Under the pieces are notes generated by a model. That model was not told the origin of the DNA, did not search any database, and saw nothing but the letters and a program-made list of their open reading frames with translations. Positions 21,980 to 30,682 of a stretch of DNA of 51,722 bases are shown piece after piece. The DNA comes from Candidatus Parepulonipiscium sp. PG-Nuni2H_MBin01 (GTDB lineage: Bacteria; Bacillota; Clostridia; Lachnospirales; Cellulosilyticaceae), in the NCBI GenBank assembly GCA_001994995.1, contig MDJM01000080.1:1-51722 (forward strand), given 5' to 3'. Numbering within the stretch: position 1 is the first letter of the stretch; the number at the start of each line of letters is the position of its first letter. The position numbers were made by a program, and so were the translations under genes.

Positions 21980-24174
21980 AAAACACCTCCAATTGCTTTT
22001 TTTAGTTCGGTCACTAATTTGTGAGATATATCAATTATATCCATATCACTAGTTATTGTATTATGTACAGTTAGATTAATAGTTGGATTAAGAGTTGTTT
22101 GTTGATGAAATGCATTAGATTTATTTGTATTACTATTATCATAGCTTACAACCGCATTAGTCGAACTGTTGTCATAGCTAGAAATATTATTTTGCTTCTG
22201 GGCGCGGTATTGTTGAGCCTCAATTGCGGTTAATACCATTTCATCCTGATGAAGCAATGCCGGCATATCATTATATGGCACTCGTTCAATCCCTGTGGCA
22301 TAGCTACCCGTGTATTTTGACATTGCTGCTAGATGGTCTGCATGCTCTAATGTGTCAAGCGCAAAACTGTTTTGCTGATTATTAATTTTATTAGTAATGC
22401 TCCCATGGTCTTCTATTATTTTTGTTTGTACATCTACGGTAAATACATTATTGTCCATAGCTGATTGGATTGCACCAGACCAACCTTTAGTAAATTCGTC
22501 TGCCATTAATTCACCGTATTGGATATATTCGCCGCTTTCTAGTATTGCATTTTGTACATCGTTAATTAATGCTAAATCCGCTTCTAACATAATCCGATAA
22601 CCTTCGCTATTTTTATAATTAGCTTCGGCTTTCGCTCGTGCTTCGGCCATAATTCGGCCCATCTCAGCTCCATTTTCTTCTTCCATGGCTTTTTGATAAT
22701 CAATAGACTCCATAGCATCTTTTGTTGCACTTAATATTGACTGCTGATATTGGTTTTCCAGGTCGGCCTGATATTCGCCTATAACTCGATTTGCTTCGCT
22801 CATCATTTCTAGGTAACCGTCTTGTAATTGAGCAATCTCTGCTGTCATACCTTCTTTGCGCACTTCCGTATATCCTGCACCCATTGCCATGTCTAGTCTT
22901 TGGTAAGTATCTTCCAATGTTGATTCTAAGCCAGCATAAGTTTGGGATTGCTTTTCCATATTTCCTGCAAATTCTTCGCCCATCCGATTAATAATAATTT
23001 CACTAGCTTCTGCCCCTTCTATCATGCCCTTACTTATCATGTCATATACATCGCCAACTGACACCTCATAGGCATCTGCTAAATAGTTAATTGCCGGGAT
23101 TGCACGCTCGGTTAACATGTTCATATATTCTAATGTCGTTTTATTAGTTACGTTCATTCGCCCAAGCGCTGTTACCACCCATTCTTGGCTACTTGAATCT
23201 ATCCCAAGTGCACTGCTAGCATCACCAACTTTTTCTAATATGGGTAAAATATCATCTTGCTCATACCCAAAGCTCAACATGTTTTTCGATAATTTTAATA
23301 AGTTATCAGATGTATAAGGAGTGTATGCGGCAAAGTCTTGTATATCCGTTAATAGTCTACTTGCGTTATCATCACCACCTAGCATTGTACTAAAGCTTAT
23401 CATGTTTTGTTCGCGGTCTGCTGCTAAGTTAATTCCCGTATCTAGAGATTGAGATTGAACTTCTTTGACGAGTGTGTAAATTTCGGACACTTCATTTCTG
23501 AATCTTTCATCGTCGCTTGCTAGTTGAGCGGTCAGTGCTTCTATCGACCCTGCAAGCCCCCCAACTGCTGCTCCAACAGCTGCCCCAATAGGTCCAGCTA
23601 TTGCACCCATCGCAGCCCCTGTTAAAGTGTTACCTACAACAGCAGATATTTCAGTTCCAGTTTCAGCGCCATAAATAGCCGTAAAAGTATTGTTAGCAGC
23701 GTTTGTCAAACTATCTCCAACTAGACTACTAACATTAGATAATGCTGTAGCAGCTGATGTTACAAAATTATTAGGTGTGGTTTGATTATTATCATTGCTA
23801 TTACTACTACTTGATACTACAGTTTTGTTACCGCTATCCGATTCCAATGTTTTTAGTGCGCGCCCTGCGTCGCTAGCATCTTGGCTAACTCGTCTAAGCT
23901 CCATGGCCATTTCGGCTATTTTGTCTACCTGATTTGCATAGGCTTCTATCGCTCCTTCTTCCTGGTTTTCGATTGCTTTTTCAAGTTCGGTGAGAGCTTT
24001 TTTTGCGTTTGAAATATCCATTTGGATTAAGAGCTTTTCCCCGAACGCGCGCTGTTGTTTTGCTCTATAGTCATCAACTGTATTACCAAGAGAGTTTACA
24101 TTAGTTCGCATGTTGCGGATGGTATCGCTTAACTTGTCTTGAGCGCTAAATACTATACTAACGTCTTGCGCCAC
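21976..24174 (-). CDS. Tape measure protein
   Basis: A 732-residue tail length determinant. Features: an N-terminal coiled coil (VSIVFSAQDKLSDTIRNMRTNVNSLG...), a Gly/Ala-rich hydrophobic region (TLTGAAMGAIAGPIGAAVGAAVGGLAGSIEAL, about 185-215) expected to insert into the host membrane at DNA entry, and the conserved tail-module segment NMISFSTMLGGDDNASRLLTDIQDFAAYTPYTSDNLLKLSKNMLSFG. A second coiled coil and a SYATGIERVPYNDMPALLHQDEMVLTAIEA end, common in PBSX-type tape measures, follow. GTG start with GAGAGG upstream. At 732 residues it is short for a contractile phage, which predicts a short tail. Confidence 0.92.
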   Translation of the reverse strand: MAQDVSIVFSAQDKLSDTIRNMRTNVNSLGNTVDDYRAKQQRAFGEKLLIQMDISNAKKALTELEKAIENQEEGAIEAYANQVDKIAEMAMELRRVSQDASDAGRALKTLESDSGNKTVVSSSSNSNDNNQTTPNNFVTSAATALSNVSSLVGDSLTNAANNTFTAIYGAETGTEISAVVGNTLTGAAMGAIAGPIGAAVGAAVGGLAGSIEALTAQLASDDERFRNEVSEIYTLVKEVQSQSLDTGINLAADREQNMISFSTMLGGDDNASRLLTDIQDFAAYTPYTSDNLLKLSKNMLSFGYEQDDILPILEKVGDASSALGIDSSSQEWVVTALGRMNVTNKTTLEYMNMLTERAIPAINYLADAYEVSVGDVYDMISKGMIEGAEASEIIINRMGEEFAGNMEKQSQTYAGLESTLEDTYQRLDMAMGAGYTEVRKEGMTAEIAQLQDGYLEMMSEANRVIGEYQADLENQYQQSILSATKDAMESIDYQKAMEEENGAEMGRIMAEARAKAEANYKNSEGYRIMLEADLALINDVQNAILESGEYIQYGELMADEFTKGWSGAIQSAMDNNVFTVDVQTKIIEDHGSITNKINNQQNSFALDTLEHADHLAAMSKYTGSYATGIERVPYNDMPALLHQDEMVLTAIEAQQYRAQKQNNISSYDNSSTNAVVSYDNSNTNKSNAFHQQTTLNPTINLTVHNTITSDMDIIDISHKLVTELKKAIGGVF

Positions 24175-24180
24175 TTATAA

Positions 24181-24324
24181 TCACAACCTCTCATCAAATT
24201 CGAGTCGATAGAATGCTTCAATTATTTTTAGTTCCGCCGGTGGCATTGCATAAATAGTGGACGGGCTTATGCCGTGCTTACTCCATGCATAATACATTAA
24301 GTTAGCAAGCACATTGCCGTCCAT
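24181..24324 (-). CDS. Frameshift-encoded extension of the tail chaperone
   Basis: This short frame (47 codons from an ATG at 24324: MDGNVLANLMYYAWSKHGIS...) is open in the -1 frame relative to the upstream chaperone gene. It begins right behind an A-AAA-AAC slippery heptamer (24330-24336, minus strand), whose last codon precedes the TAG of the first frame. After slippage the ribosome reads CTA GTA ATG and continues to 24181. A slip product of 176 residues would be the gpGT-type fusion of lambda; the segment has the WSKHGISPSTIYAMPPAEL residues of the T-domain partner of XkdN-like chaperones. It lies just upstream of the tape measure gene, exactly where this arrangement is conserved. Confidence 0.8.
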   Translation of the reverse strand: MDGNVLANLMYYAWSKHGISPSTIYAMPPAELKIIEAFYRLEFDERL

Positions 24325-24326
24325 TA

Positions 24327-24710
24327 CTAGTTTTTTATCTCACGCACCGCATCAACTGTAAAACCTGATATAACTTGTATCTCGTTATAAATTGCTTGTA
24401 TTTCTCCAGCCAAAAATAATTTTTCGATTACATCGAGATTTTTATTTACTGCAAATTTCTCTCGGAATATCGGGTCGCTAAATTTTTTGTTATCTAATTT
24501 TGTTGCTTCTAAGACGGCGTATAATTTTTGCGTGTGATGGTCCTTGGCTACCTCCGATATATATTGTATTTGTGATTGCGATAAAGGCAAACAAGTTAAT
24601 ATAAAAGGTTGTCCAAATAATGCGGATAGTCTAGTAATTTCTATATCTTTGGACATGTTTTGCTCTAAAATGTCTGGGTCTGATTCTAATAATAAATTTA
24701 TAATATTCAT
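24327..24710 (-). CDS. Tail assembly chaperone, XkdN-like
   Basis: A 127-residue chaperone (MNIINLLLESDPDILEQ...) that coats the tape measure protein during tail assembly and is absent from the finished particle. Seen: PDILEQNMSKDIEITRLSALFGQPFILTCLPLSQSQIQYI, typical of XkdN. The start at 24710 has GAAAGGAAAC upstream; the frame also runs to 24764, but inside the tube gene and without a ribosome site. The gene ends ATA AAA AAC TAG, which is a programmed -1 slippery site next to its stop. The gene therefore encodes two products, a short one and a longer frameshifted one. Confidence 0.88.
   Translation of the reverse strand: MNIINLLLESDPDILEQNMSKDIEITRLSALFGQPFILTCLPLSQSQIQYISEVAKDHHTQKLYAVLEATKLDNKKFSDPIFREKFAVNKNLDVIEKLFLAGEIQAIYNEIQVISGFTVDAVREIKN
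24330..24336 (-). promoter_or_regulatory. Programmed -1 frameshift site A-AAA-AAC
   Basis: The heptamer is in the right phase (AT A AAA AAC TAG) at the last sense codon of the chaperone gene. In the -1 frame no stop occurs before 24183. A downstream stimulatory structure was not modelled. Confidence 0.8.
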
Positions 24711-24730
24711 GATAGTTTCCTTTCTATCGA

Positions 24731-25183
24731 TTATTGGGGGGTGATTACGTCTAATAAGTCCCAATCAGTAAATGTAAATGGTGATGTAATAGTTCCAATG
24801 GTATCTGCTGCCCAATCTGCTAATGTAATCGTTGAGAATTGTACATTTTTAAATACAATACGTTCTGCGCCCCAACTGTCTGGGTCTGCTAACTTTGACA
24901 CTATAGTAAAGCTGGGTGTCTTACCTTGTTTGATAAAGTCGGATAATTTTAATGTCATCCTAGAATTTGTTTTAGTCATAGTCACAGACCCTTTACAACT
25001 CATCCCATTAACTTTTTGGGTTTTTGCAAATGTACCGCACATTTTAACATCAGCATATTCTAATGACACTTCTGCCTTTAAGGCTGTAGTTTCACGTACT
25101 ATTTCGCCATCTAGGTACATTTCGCCGAAGGTTCCATTCATGGCTCTGCGTTCATCGTATGGCCTATCTAAAAATTTACTCAT
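24731..25183 (-). CDS. Tail tube protein (XkdM-like)
   Basis: A 150-residue major tube subunit of a contractile tail. It shows the XkdM pattern MSKFLDRPYDERRAMNGTFGEMYLDGE..TALKAEVSLEYADVKMCGTFAKTQKVNGMSCKGSVTMTK. The fold is the hexameric beta-barrel of the gp19/FII class, inferred from the family. AAGGAGAAA precedes the ATG. It follows the sheath gene directly, as in PBSX. Confidence 0.92.
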   Translation of the reverse strand: MSKFLDRPYDERRAMNGTFGEMYLDGEIVRETTALKAEVSLEYADVKMCGTFAKTQKVNGMSCKGSVTMTKTNSRMTLKLSDFIKQGKTPSFTIVSKLADPDSWGAERIVFKNVQFSTITLADWAADTIGTITSPFTFTDWDLLDVITPQ

Positions 25184-25197
25184 ATTATTTCTCCTTA

Positions 25198-26247
25198 TTA
25201 AATGTTAAAGATAACACTAATATCCTCAATCGCATCTAAGATTTTATAACTAGATTTAATAAAAACACTTCTTTTGGTATTAGATTCTTTTATTTCTTGC
25301 TCACTCATGTTATCAACATCGTAACCTGTGGTTTTTAAAAATGCTTTTTGCGATTCAATATCTATTTCTGTTACTATATCGCTATCTAATAATGTATCAT
25401 TTCGGAGGCCCTCTAGGTATGATTGTATCGCAACTACCAAATTAATCTTATTATCATAAGTATTAGCGTACTTACCAACATATTGATTTTCACAGACATT
25501 TTTAATATCGTGATAGATTAAGTCCATAATATCAACAAATTTAGTAGATTTTAAATCCTCGGATTTAACTTCTCCAATTGTTGTAAGACTATTAATCGCT
25601 CGTGCAACTTTACAATTTTCGCCATCATTAAAGATTACAAATTGGCCATCATTTACCATATTATCTAAGATTGATTTTTTAAAGCGAGGCACATCTATAA
25701 TTTCTGGCACAGTATAATACGTACAAGATACTTGTAGCGGAGTCCCCGCCAACAAACTGGCGATTCTAGAACAATATTCAGCAGTTGAATACGTTTTTGT
25801 TGTTGTAACAATGTTATCAGTTGTAAAATTAATAATACCCTCGTGGTCAGCTTTGCAGTTTGGTAACACCGCTTTAACTTTCATATTATCATTATCACGC
25901 ATAGTTTTAATCATAGTAGCAGCAAGTGCTACATCTTCAGCTGTTATCGCTGGGTCAAATGCCACATAATCAAATTTACATGACTGCATCATCTCAAGTC
26001 CGTCTGCAATTGACTCGCATACAATCAATTGCACATAGTTTACTGCGTTCGCGCCGCCCAAAAATGCTAATTTTAAAAAATCTTTATTAGCAACTGTTAA
26101 GTCATCTGGTATATCAAGTACCGTATCAAGCCTTGTTATTAGGGGATTGTCATCTACTAGTACGCACGCTACAATACCGCGGTCACCTCGTTGTATAGCC
26201 GTACTTGCTTTGCTTTTAAACTCAATAAAAATGTTAGGTAACCCCAT
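25198..26247 (-). CDS. Tail sheath protein (XkdK-like)
   Basis: A 349-residue contractile sheath subunit. The N-terminus (GLPNIFIEFKSKASTAIQRGDRGIVACVLVDD) and the middle (ADHEGIINFTTDNIVTT...YSTAEYCSRIASLLAGTPLQVSCTYYTVPEI) are conserved in XkdK. The C-terminal part (NVCENQYVGKYANTYDNKINLVVAIQSYLEGL...) is the region that links neighbouring subunits. The size is that of the shorter class of sheaths. AAAGGATGA precedes the ATG. Its presence makes the tail contractile (myovirus type). Confidence 0.94.
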   Translation of the reverse strand: MGLPNIFIEFKSKASTAIQRGDRGIVACVLVDDNPLITRLDTVLDIPDDLTVANKDFLKLAFLGGANAVNYVQLIVCESIADGLEMMQSCKFDYVAFDPAITAEDVALAATMIKTMRDNDNMKVKAVLPNCKADHEGIINFTTDNIVTTTKTYSTAEYCSRIASLLAGTPLQVSCTYYTVPEIIDVPRFKKSILDNMVNDGQFVIFNDGENCKVARAINSLTTIGEVKSEDLKSTKFVDIMDLIYHDIKNVCENQYVGKYANTYDNKINLVVAIQSYLEGLRNDTLLDSDIVTEIDIESQKAFLKTTGYDVDNMSEQEIKESNTKRSVFIKSSYKILDAIEDISVIFNI

Positions 26248-26248
26248 T

Positions 26249-26701
26249 TTAAGTCATCCTTTCTTTATTTACATAAATTGTTTCAATTAATTCTCTTGCT
26301 CCTTCTTCTATATCTTCTACCAATGCCTCATCATAAAATGTAAAATCCAAATCTATAGTTAATTGCCCATCAGCATCACCATAATTATAAGTAAATTTGA
26401 GTGTCCTATCATTAATTTTAATATAAAACCTATCTAAAAAAGCTGATAATTTATCTATTAGTTCAAATTTTTCTCCATAAGTTGCATTTTCATAAGCATT
26501 TTTCATAAAACAAATGATTTGTATATTTACTATTTTTTTTTGGACAAATTTTGTATATCTACTATTTTTATTAAATGTTACCAAATATAATAAACTAGGG
26601 GACAAATATCCTTCTGGTAAGCTCATAACATAATGTTGTGCATCCACACATTTACTTACCTCTTTAACTGTTGCAATTAGTATATCGCTTATTTTAATCA
26701 T
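26249..26701 (-). CDS. Tail terminator-like protein (DUF6838 type)
   Basis: A 150-residue protein (IKISDILIATVKEVSKC...) located between the neck genes and the sheath, where a tail terminator (tail completion) protein is expected. The pattern SLPEGYLSPSLLYLVTF and the DIEEGARELIETIYVN end fit that family. ATG 26701 overlaps the stop of the small ORF upstream by one base (TGATG), suggesting coupled translation; GTG 26704 is one codon further up. The assignment rests mainly on position and size. Confidence 0.65.
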   Translation of the reverse strand: MIKISDILIATVKEVSKCVDAQHYVMSLPEGYLSPSLLYLVTFNKNSRYTKFVQKKIVNIQIICFMKNAYENATYGEKFELIDKLSAFLDRFYIKINDRTLKFTYNYGDADGQLTIDLDFTFYDEALVEDIEEGARELIETIYVNKERMT

Positions 26702-26793
26702 CACAAAATTACATCTAACATAAATAATAATGCTAGACTACCCCAAGCTAATATATTTAGTAGAGTTAATATATAATCAATTACTTTCCACAT
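26701..26793 (-). CDS. 30-residue single-helix membrane peptide
   Basis: MWKVIDYILTLLNILAWGSLALLFMLDVIL: one hydrophobic helix over nearly the whole length. GGGAGAAG lies nine bases upstream, and the TGA overlaps the next ATG (TGATG), both good signs of translation. It sits inside the head-tail joining cluster, where no membrane protein is usually needed. No holin gene lies beside the amidase, so this could be a displaced minimal holin, but one helix without charged ends is weak evidence. Confidence 0.5.
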   Translation of the reverse strand: MWKVIDYILTLLNILAWGSLALLFMLDVIL

Positions 26794-26817
26794 TACTTCA
26801 CTTCTCCCTAAGCTAAT

Positions 26818-27201
26818 CTAAAAGACCGATTTTATTAAATCGTCATAAACTTTTTGTGATTCATATTGCATTTCATCTGCTAAATCACTTAAAGCGTTAC
26901 GATACATATGCTTGCCTGGCACCCAACCCCCATTACGAGTTTTATGTCCATTTTCCAATAAGTGTGTATGCGGTGCTACTTTATAGTCAGGTCGGATAGC
27001 AGCGTAACCACCGCCAGAACCTATATGTTTTGTTACTCCTCGTTTTAAATTACCTGTTTTTTCACCTACTGCATCAACATTAGCTAGTACTTTTTGATAC
27101 ATTATATCCCCATTTCTTTCAACTAATTTTTGTTTTGTCTGGGGCCAATCATCTAATAATTTATCTAGCTTTTTAGCAAATATATCAACTTCATTACCCA
27201 T
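26818..27201 (-). CDS. Neck protein, HK97 gp10-like
   Basis: A 127-residue head-tail joining protein. The GNEVDIFAKKLDKLLDDWPQTKQKLVERNGDIMYQKVLANVDAVGEKTGNLKRGV start and the VAPHTHLLENGHKTRNGGWVPGKHMYRNAL motif (HxxLxENGHK...G) are the signature of the gp10 family. It probably contacts the tail terminator at the head-tail interface. Its ATG abuts the stop of the preceding gene, with AGGTGA upstream. Confidence 0.9.
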   Translation of the reverse strand: MGNEVDIFAKKLDKLLDDWPQTKQKLVERNGDIMYQKVLANVDAVGEKTGNLKRGVTKHIGSGGGYAAIRPDYKVAPHTHLLENGHKTRNGGWVPGKHMYRNALSDLADEMQYESQKVYDDLIKSVF

Positions 27202-27524
27202 TAAATCACCTCTGTTACTCTTATTTTAATACTCTCATTTTTGTACATAAAATTATCTACTGAGTTAATGTTAAACAATCTATTGTTCCACTTAATCCTA
27301 TCAGTAATTGCAATATCAGGACAAGCGCTATATCTAATGGTAATTTCTAATGTATTTTCAGCACCATAATTTTGGGCATTCCACCATTCTTTTGCTGATA
27401 AATTGTTAATTGTTGCCCAAATTGTTTTATAGCTAATAAAATCTTTAGTAGATATGCCGAATTTATCAGTGATAAATTGTTGTCTTTCTATCATAATCCG
27501 ATTGTTTAGCCTCGCAGGGTTCAT
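27201..27524 (-). CDS. Head closure protein (SPP1 gp16-like)
   Basis: A 107-residue head-completion protein that seals the capsid after DNA packaging. The family pattern MNPARLNNRIMIERQQ and YKTIWATINNLSAKEWWNAQN..ENTLEITIRY is clear, as is the end DRIKWNNRLFNINSVDN. Its start overlaps the stop of the connector gene upstream, so the neck genes form a tightly coupled cluster. Confidence 0.92.
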   Translation of the reverse strand: MNPARLNNRIMIERQQFITDKFGISTKDFISYKTIWATINNLSAKEWWNAQNYGAENTLEITIRYSACPDIAITDRIKWNNRLFNINSVDNFMYKNESIKIRVTEVI

Positions 27525-27811
27525 AAGTGATTCACCCTGTGCATATCTAACGTATTAATAATCATTTTGTTTACACTAAAGCTCGTCTTGCCTGTAGTTT
27601 CGTATAGTCTTTCCTCGTAGTAAGTTGCAGCTAGTACATAAACTACAGGGATTAAGTCCGTAAAATTATCCATCTCATTTTGAGTTAATCCTGTATAGCT
27701 TGATATATAAGCTTTTGCACTAGCTAAACAGATTGGTACATAATTATCATCAAAATCTAATCTTAAGTATTGTGCAATATCATCTGCTGTAATTTCAGAT
27801 ATTCTTTTCAT
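27521..27811 (-). CDS. Head-tail connector protein (HK97 gp6-like)
   Basis: A 96-residue helical connector (MKRISEITADDIAQYLRLDFDDN...). The pattern LASAKAYISSYTGLTQNEMD and VYVLAATYYEERLYETTGK matches gp6-like adaptors, which form a ring below the portal. ATG 27811 is chosen because GAGGATT is about eight bases upstream; the frame extends nine codons into the capsid gene. Confidence 0.9.
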   Translation of the reverse strand: MKRISEITADDIAQYLRLDFDDNYVPICLASAKAYISSYTGLTQNEMDNFTDLIPVVYVLAATYYEERLYETTGKTSFSVNKMIINTLDMHRVNHL

Positions 27812-27816
27812 TGTTC

Positions 27817-28926
27817 TTAATCCTCGCAAGTAATACATACAATAGCATCATCATTTTTGGTAATACCATCTAAATAAATATCTGCTGCATAACCGATTAG
27901 TCCGCGCTTAGTATAAGTACTGTCAGTATAAATATGTAATGCAATATCTTTTTGTAGGTTAGTGTGATATGCATCAGGACAAGCGAAATAAATTGTTGAT
28001 ATATTAATACAGTCACTTACTTCTATTGGTCTGCCTAACAGCATATAACCTGTACCTTTTGCAAGATTAGGTTGCAATAATGGTCTACCCATCTCATCAG
28101 TCATATTATCTAAAACTAAAAACATTTCAGTGTGCATAAACCATTTTGCTTTATTTTGCTGAGATTTTGCCAACGTATGAAATGCTTGCTTCACTACTTT
28201 CATACTAATATCAGTGCAATCTATTTTTTTAGTTAATCCTATACCAATTCCTTTAGGCTGCTTAGTGCCACTCCCGTTAAAAATAGCATCTTCAATTGCA
28301 TTCGCTAAGCCATCACTAATTTCCTCCACAATAAAATTTTCTAAATCAATTTCTTGCGAGTTTATCATTTGTTGAGTAATAGCTGATTCAGCGTACAATC
28401 TATGTTGGCCAAGCTCTATAATTTCTATAGTGGGCGTTGAAGCTTGTGGGTCATTAATAGAATTTTCGGCTTCCCACGTAGCTGTTATCCCTGATAATTT
28501 TTTTGGAAATCTAAGATTTCCGGATATAGAAGTTAAATCGAAAAACTCTATCGCGTTAGAACGAGTTGTAGCAGCTTTAATAATTTTATTTGATAATACT
28601 TGGGTAACTACATAGCCTCCTTGGTTATTTGTAGTAGTATTAAGAGCGCGAAGTTCTGTTAAATTTTCGCCAAAAATAGCGCGAAGTTCTCTATTTATAT
28701 CAACAACATCATCATCTTTAGTATCCAGCGCGCGCTCTTCTACTGCAATTGTAGATTTTAACGTAGTAATAGTTTTGTCTAAATCATCGATTTCTTTTTT
28801 TAATTGCTCATACTTTATTTCTTCATCTTGAGTAAATGCTCTCGTTTCTGTTACTACAGTATCATAAATTACTTCTAATTCTGTTAATTTTGAGTTTCTT
28901 TTTTCGATAATTGCTTTTAGCTTCAT
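27817..28926 (-). CDS. Major capsid protein (HK97 fold)
   Basis: A 369-residue capsid precursor. The first 105 residues are a charged coiled coil (EKRNSKLTELEVIYDTVVTETRAFTQDEEIKYEQLKKEIDDLDKT), the scaffolding delta-domain removed by the protease encoded upstream. The HK97 fold follows: NNQGGYVVTQVLSNKIIKAA, the ITATWEAENSINDPQASTPT E-loop region, and LLGRPIEVSDCINISTIYFACPDAY near the C-terminus. AGGGAGAA precedes the ATG. The order protease-capsid-connector is standard. Confidence 0.95.
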   Translation of the reverse strand: MKLKAIIEKRNSKLTELEVIYDTVVTETRAFTQDEEIKYEQLKKEIDDLDKTITTLKSTIAVEERALDTKDDDVVDINRELRAIFGENLTELRALNTTTNNQGGYVVTQVLSNKIIKAATTRSNAIEFFDLTSISGNLRFPKKLSGITATWEAENSINDPQASTPTIEIIELGQHRLYAESAITQQMINSQEIDLENFIVEEISDGLANAIEDAIFNGSGTKQPKGIGIGLTKKIDCTDISMKVVKQAFHTLAKSQQNKAKWFMHTEMFLVLDNMTDEMGRPLLQPNLAKGTGYMLLGRPIEVSDCINISTIYFACPDAYHTNLQKDIALHIYTDSTYTKRGLIGYAADIYLDGITKNDDAIVCITCED

Positions 28927-28928
28927 AG

Positions 28929-29465
28929 TTACATTCTCCCTTTAAGTTTTAAAATATCGATTTCTTTCGATTTATGGTGGCCAAAATCCATTATAATGCT
29001 ACGTTGCTCAATTACTTCATTATTTGCATTTCTGGTTATAACGCTAGTTGCATTATAGGCTGGGGTAATATCTAATATAGATACTTCAAGTAGTGTAATA
29101 TCTGTTAAAATTCGTTTGCCATTTTTTATCTCAAAATTATTATCTATAAATCCAAATGACCAGCCCTTTAACTTACCCGTTATAGCTATAGATATAATAT
29201 CTGCATTAGTAATAATAGCTTTTGCATATAATCCAATGTTATCTTCTTTTAGGGTTAGAGTACCATCATTTGTATCACCTAAAACTTTATTGTGATTATA
29301 TCTAAGTTCAACCGGAACAGCAGTTTGTAATGCTGAAGCGAAAGTACCAGCTTTAACAATTTCAATATATTTTCCTGCTGCGCCTGGTATAGGATTACTT
29401 TCTCTTTCTACTGCGTTTACATAGCCTTCAACGCTAATTTTATTATTTCTAACTTCTACTTTCAT
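28929..29465 (-). CDS. Prohead protease (HK97 family, S78)
   Basis: A 178-residue serine protease that matures the capsid. The catalytic His lies in ELRYNHNKVLGDTNDG and the catalytic Ser in LKGWSFGF; LTDITLLEVSILDITPAYNAT is the conserved region behind the active site. The length is typical. Its start overlaps the portal gene by 17 bases and has GAGGAG upstream. The capsid delta-domain encoded next is its expected substrate. Confidence 0.94.
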   Translation of the reverse strand: MKVEVRNNKISVEGYVNAVERESNPIPGAAGKYIEIVKAGTFASALQTAVPVELRYNHNKVLGDTNDGTLTLKEDNIGLYAKAIITNADIISIAITGKLKGWSFGFIDNNFEIKNGKRILTDITLLEVSILDITPAYNATSVITRNANNEVIEQRSIIMDFGHHKSKEIDILKLKGRM

Positions 29466-30651
29466 CTATTTCACTCCTCCCATTTATATTAGCTTTAGTC
29501 CCAGTGTTTGGCGTATAAATTTCACCCGATACAGGGTCTAATAACACATCCGCTAAATTAAGTTTCATCCGATTAAAACCCAGGGGCTTTAAGTCTAGCT
29601 CATAACGCACTTCATCTATTTGCATAAAATTAGCGTTGATTGCTACGCGATAAGCATTAAATAACTTTTCCATGTCGCTTTTTAATAGCTCCTTGGGGTC
29701 AAAAGCAAAATAATATGAATCTTTTTCTGATTCTAATAAAAGCATTTTATTTAGTTCGCACACTAAGGCACTGTATATCGGGATAATCGTAGATTTAATA
29801 AAATTGTTATACTCATCAACAGATGCGGTACCAGCTAACACATTCGGAGGAACACAAAATAGTTTACAAATTTCAGCTGAGTTAATAACTTTATTTTCAT
29901 TCAATTGCATTTCAGTGCTAGACAAACTTGCGGACTGAAATTCCATACCAGCATCGAGCACTATAACATTATCATCAGTGTCTGTAAACATTTTGCGCCA
30001 GGCTTCCTTTATTTTATCTTTTGCATCTTGAGTTAAAACTTTTGTGGATTTTAAAAATCCTTTTTCTGCACCGCCTGACTTTACTAAAGCATTTTCATAT
30101 ACCAAGCTATCATATACTACTTTAAGTATTTCACTGCTTGTATTAATGATACCTGCGCCCGACACTCCATTTGTACTGTTTTGAGTTAATTTAATAAAGT
30201 CAAAATCATAATACTTTTTTCCGTTTATTAAAATTTCAGTGCGTTTAAAAATAGGTTCGACATCATTAATGATAGTAACATTGTTGCTATTGACATAATG
30301 TAAGCTTTCAATTTTATTACCTTGCCTGTTGATAAAAATATATCCATTGCCTTTTAACAAATAATCCTTAATAAATACTTCTTTCATCTGTACAGCGTTT
30401 AATAAGTCTCCTGTATCATCATTAAGTAAGTTTGTTCTGTTGTCACTAACTTCTTCTACTGTGTTATCTACTAGTTTAAATAACTTAATTGGACTACTAT
30501 TAATAATACCTGCTATAAACTTTACGCATGCTTTAACGGTAGGGATTTGCATTGCTTTAGCTGCATCAATTACTGTGTCATCAATCATACTGTTAAAAAC
30601 CATATTAATATTAGAATCAGACCTGGTTTCTTTTTGATGAAATGGCCACAT
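29449..30651 (-). CDS. Portal protein (HK97 type)
   Basis: A 400-residue portal that forms the dodecameric DNA gate. Family motifs: the start MWPFHQKETRSD, IPTVKACVKFIAGIINSSPIKLF, LNAVQMKEVFIKDYLLKGNGYIFI, and the C-terminal AEICKLFCVPPNVLAGTASVDEYNNFIKSTIIPIYSALVCELNKMLL. The end (IDEVRYELDLKPLGFN..LLDPVSGEIYTPNTG) is also typical. GGGGAACGG precedes the ATG. Confidence 0.95.
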   Translation of the reverse strand: MWPFHQKETRSDSNINMVFNSMIDDTVIDAAKAMQIPTVKACVKFIAGIINSSPIKLFKLVDNTVEEVSDNRTNLLNDDTGDLLNAVQMKEVFIKDYLLKGNGYIFINRQGNKIESLHYVNSNNVTIINDVEPIFKRTEILINGKKYYDFDFIKLTQNSTNGVSGAGIINTSSEILKVVYDSLVYENALVKSGGAEKGFLKSTKVLTQDAKDKIKEAWRKMFTDTDDNVIVLDAGMEFQSASLSSTEMQLNENKVINSAEICKLFCVPPNVLAGTASVDEYNNFIKSTIIPIYSALVCELNKMLLLESEKDSYYFAFDPKELLKSDMEKLFNAYRVAINANFMQIDEVRYELDLKPLGFNRMKLNLADVLLDPVSGEIYTPNTGTKANINGRSEIDESRS

Positions 30652-30682
30652 TTCCGTTCCCCCTTTCTTATCTTAAGCAATC

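Noticed and set aside
24741-25208. 155-residue plus-strand ORF
   Set aside because: It lies wholly opposite the tail tube gene, whose frame matches a known family.
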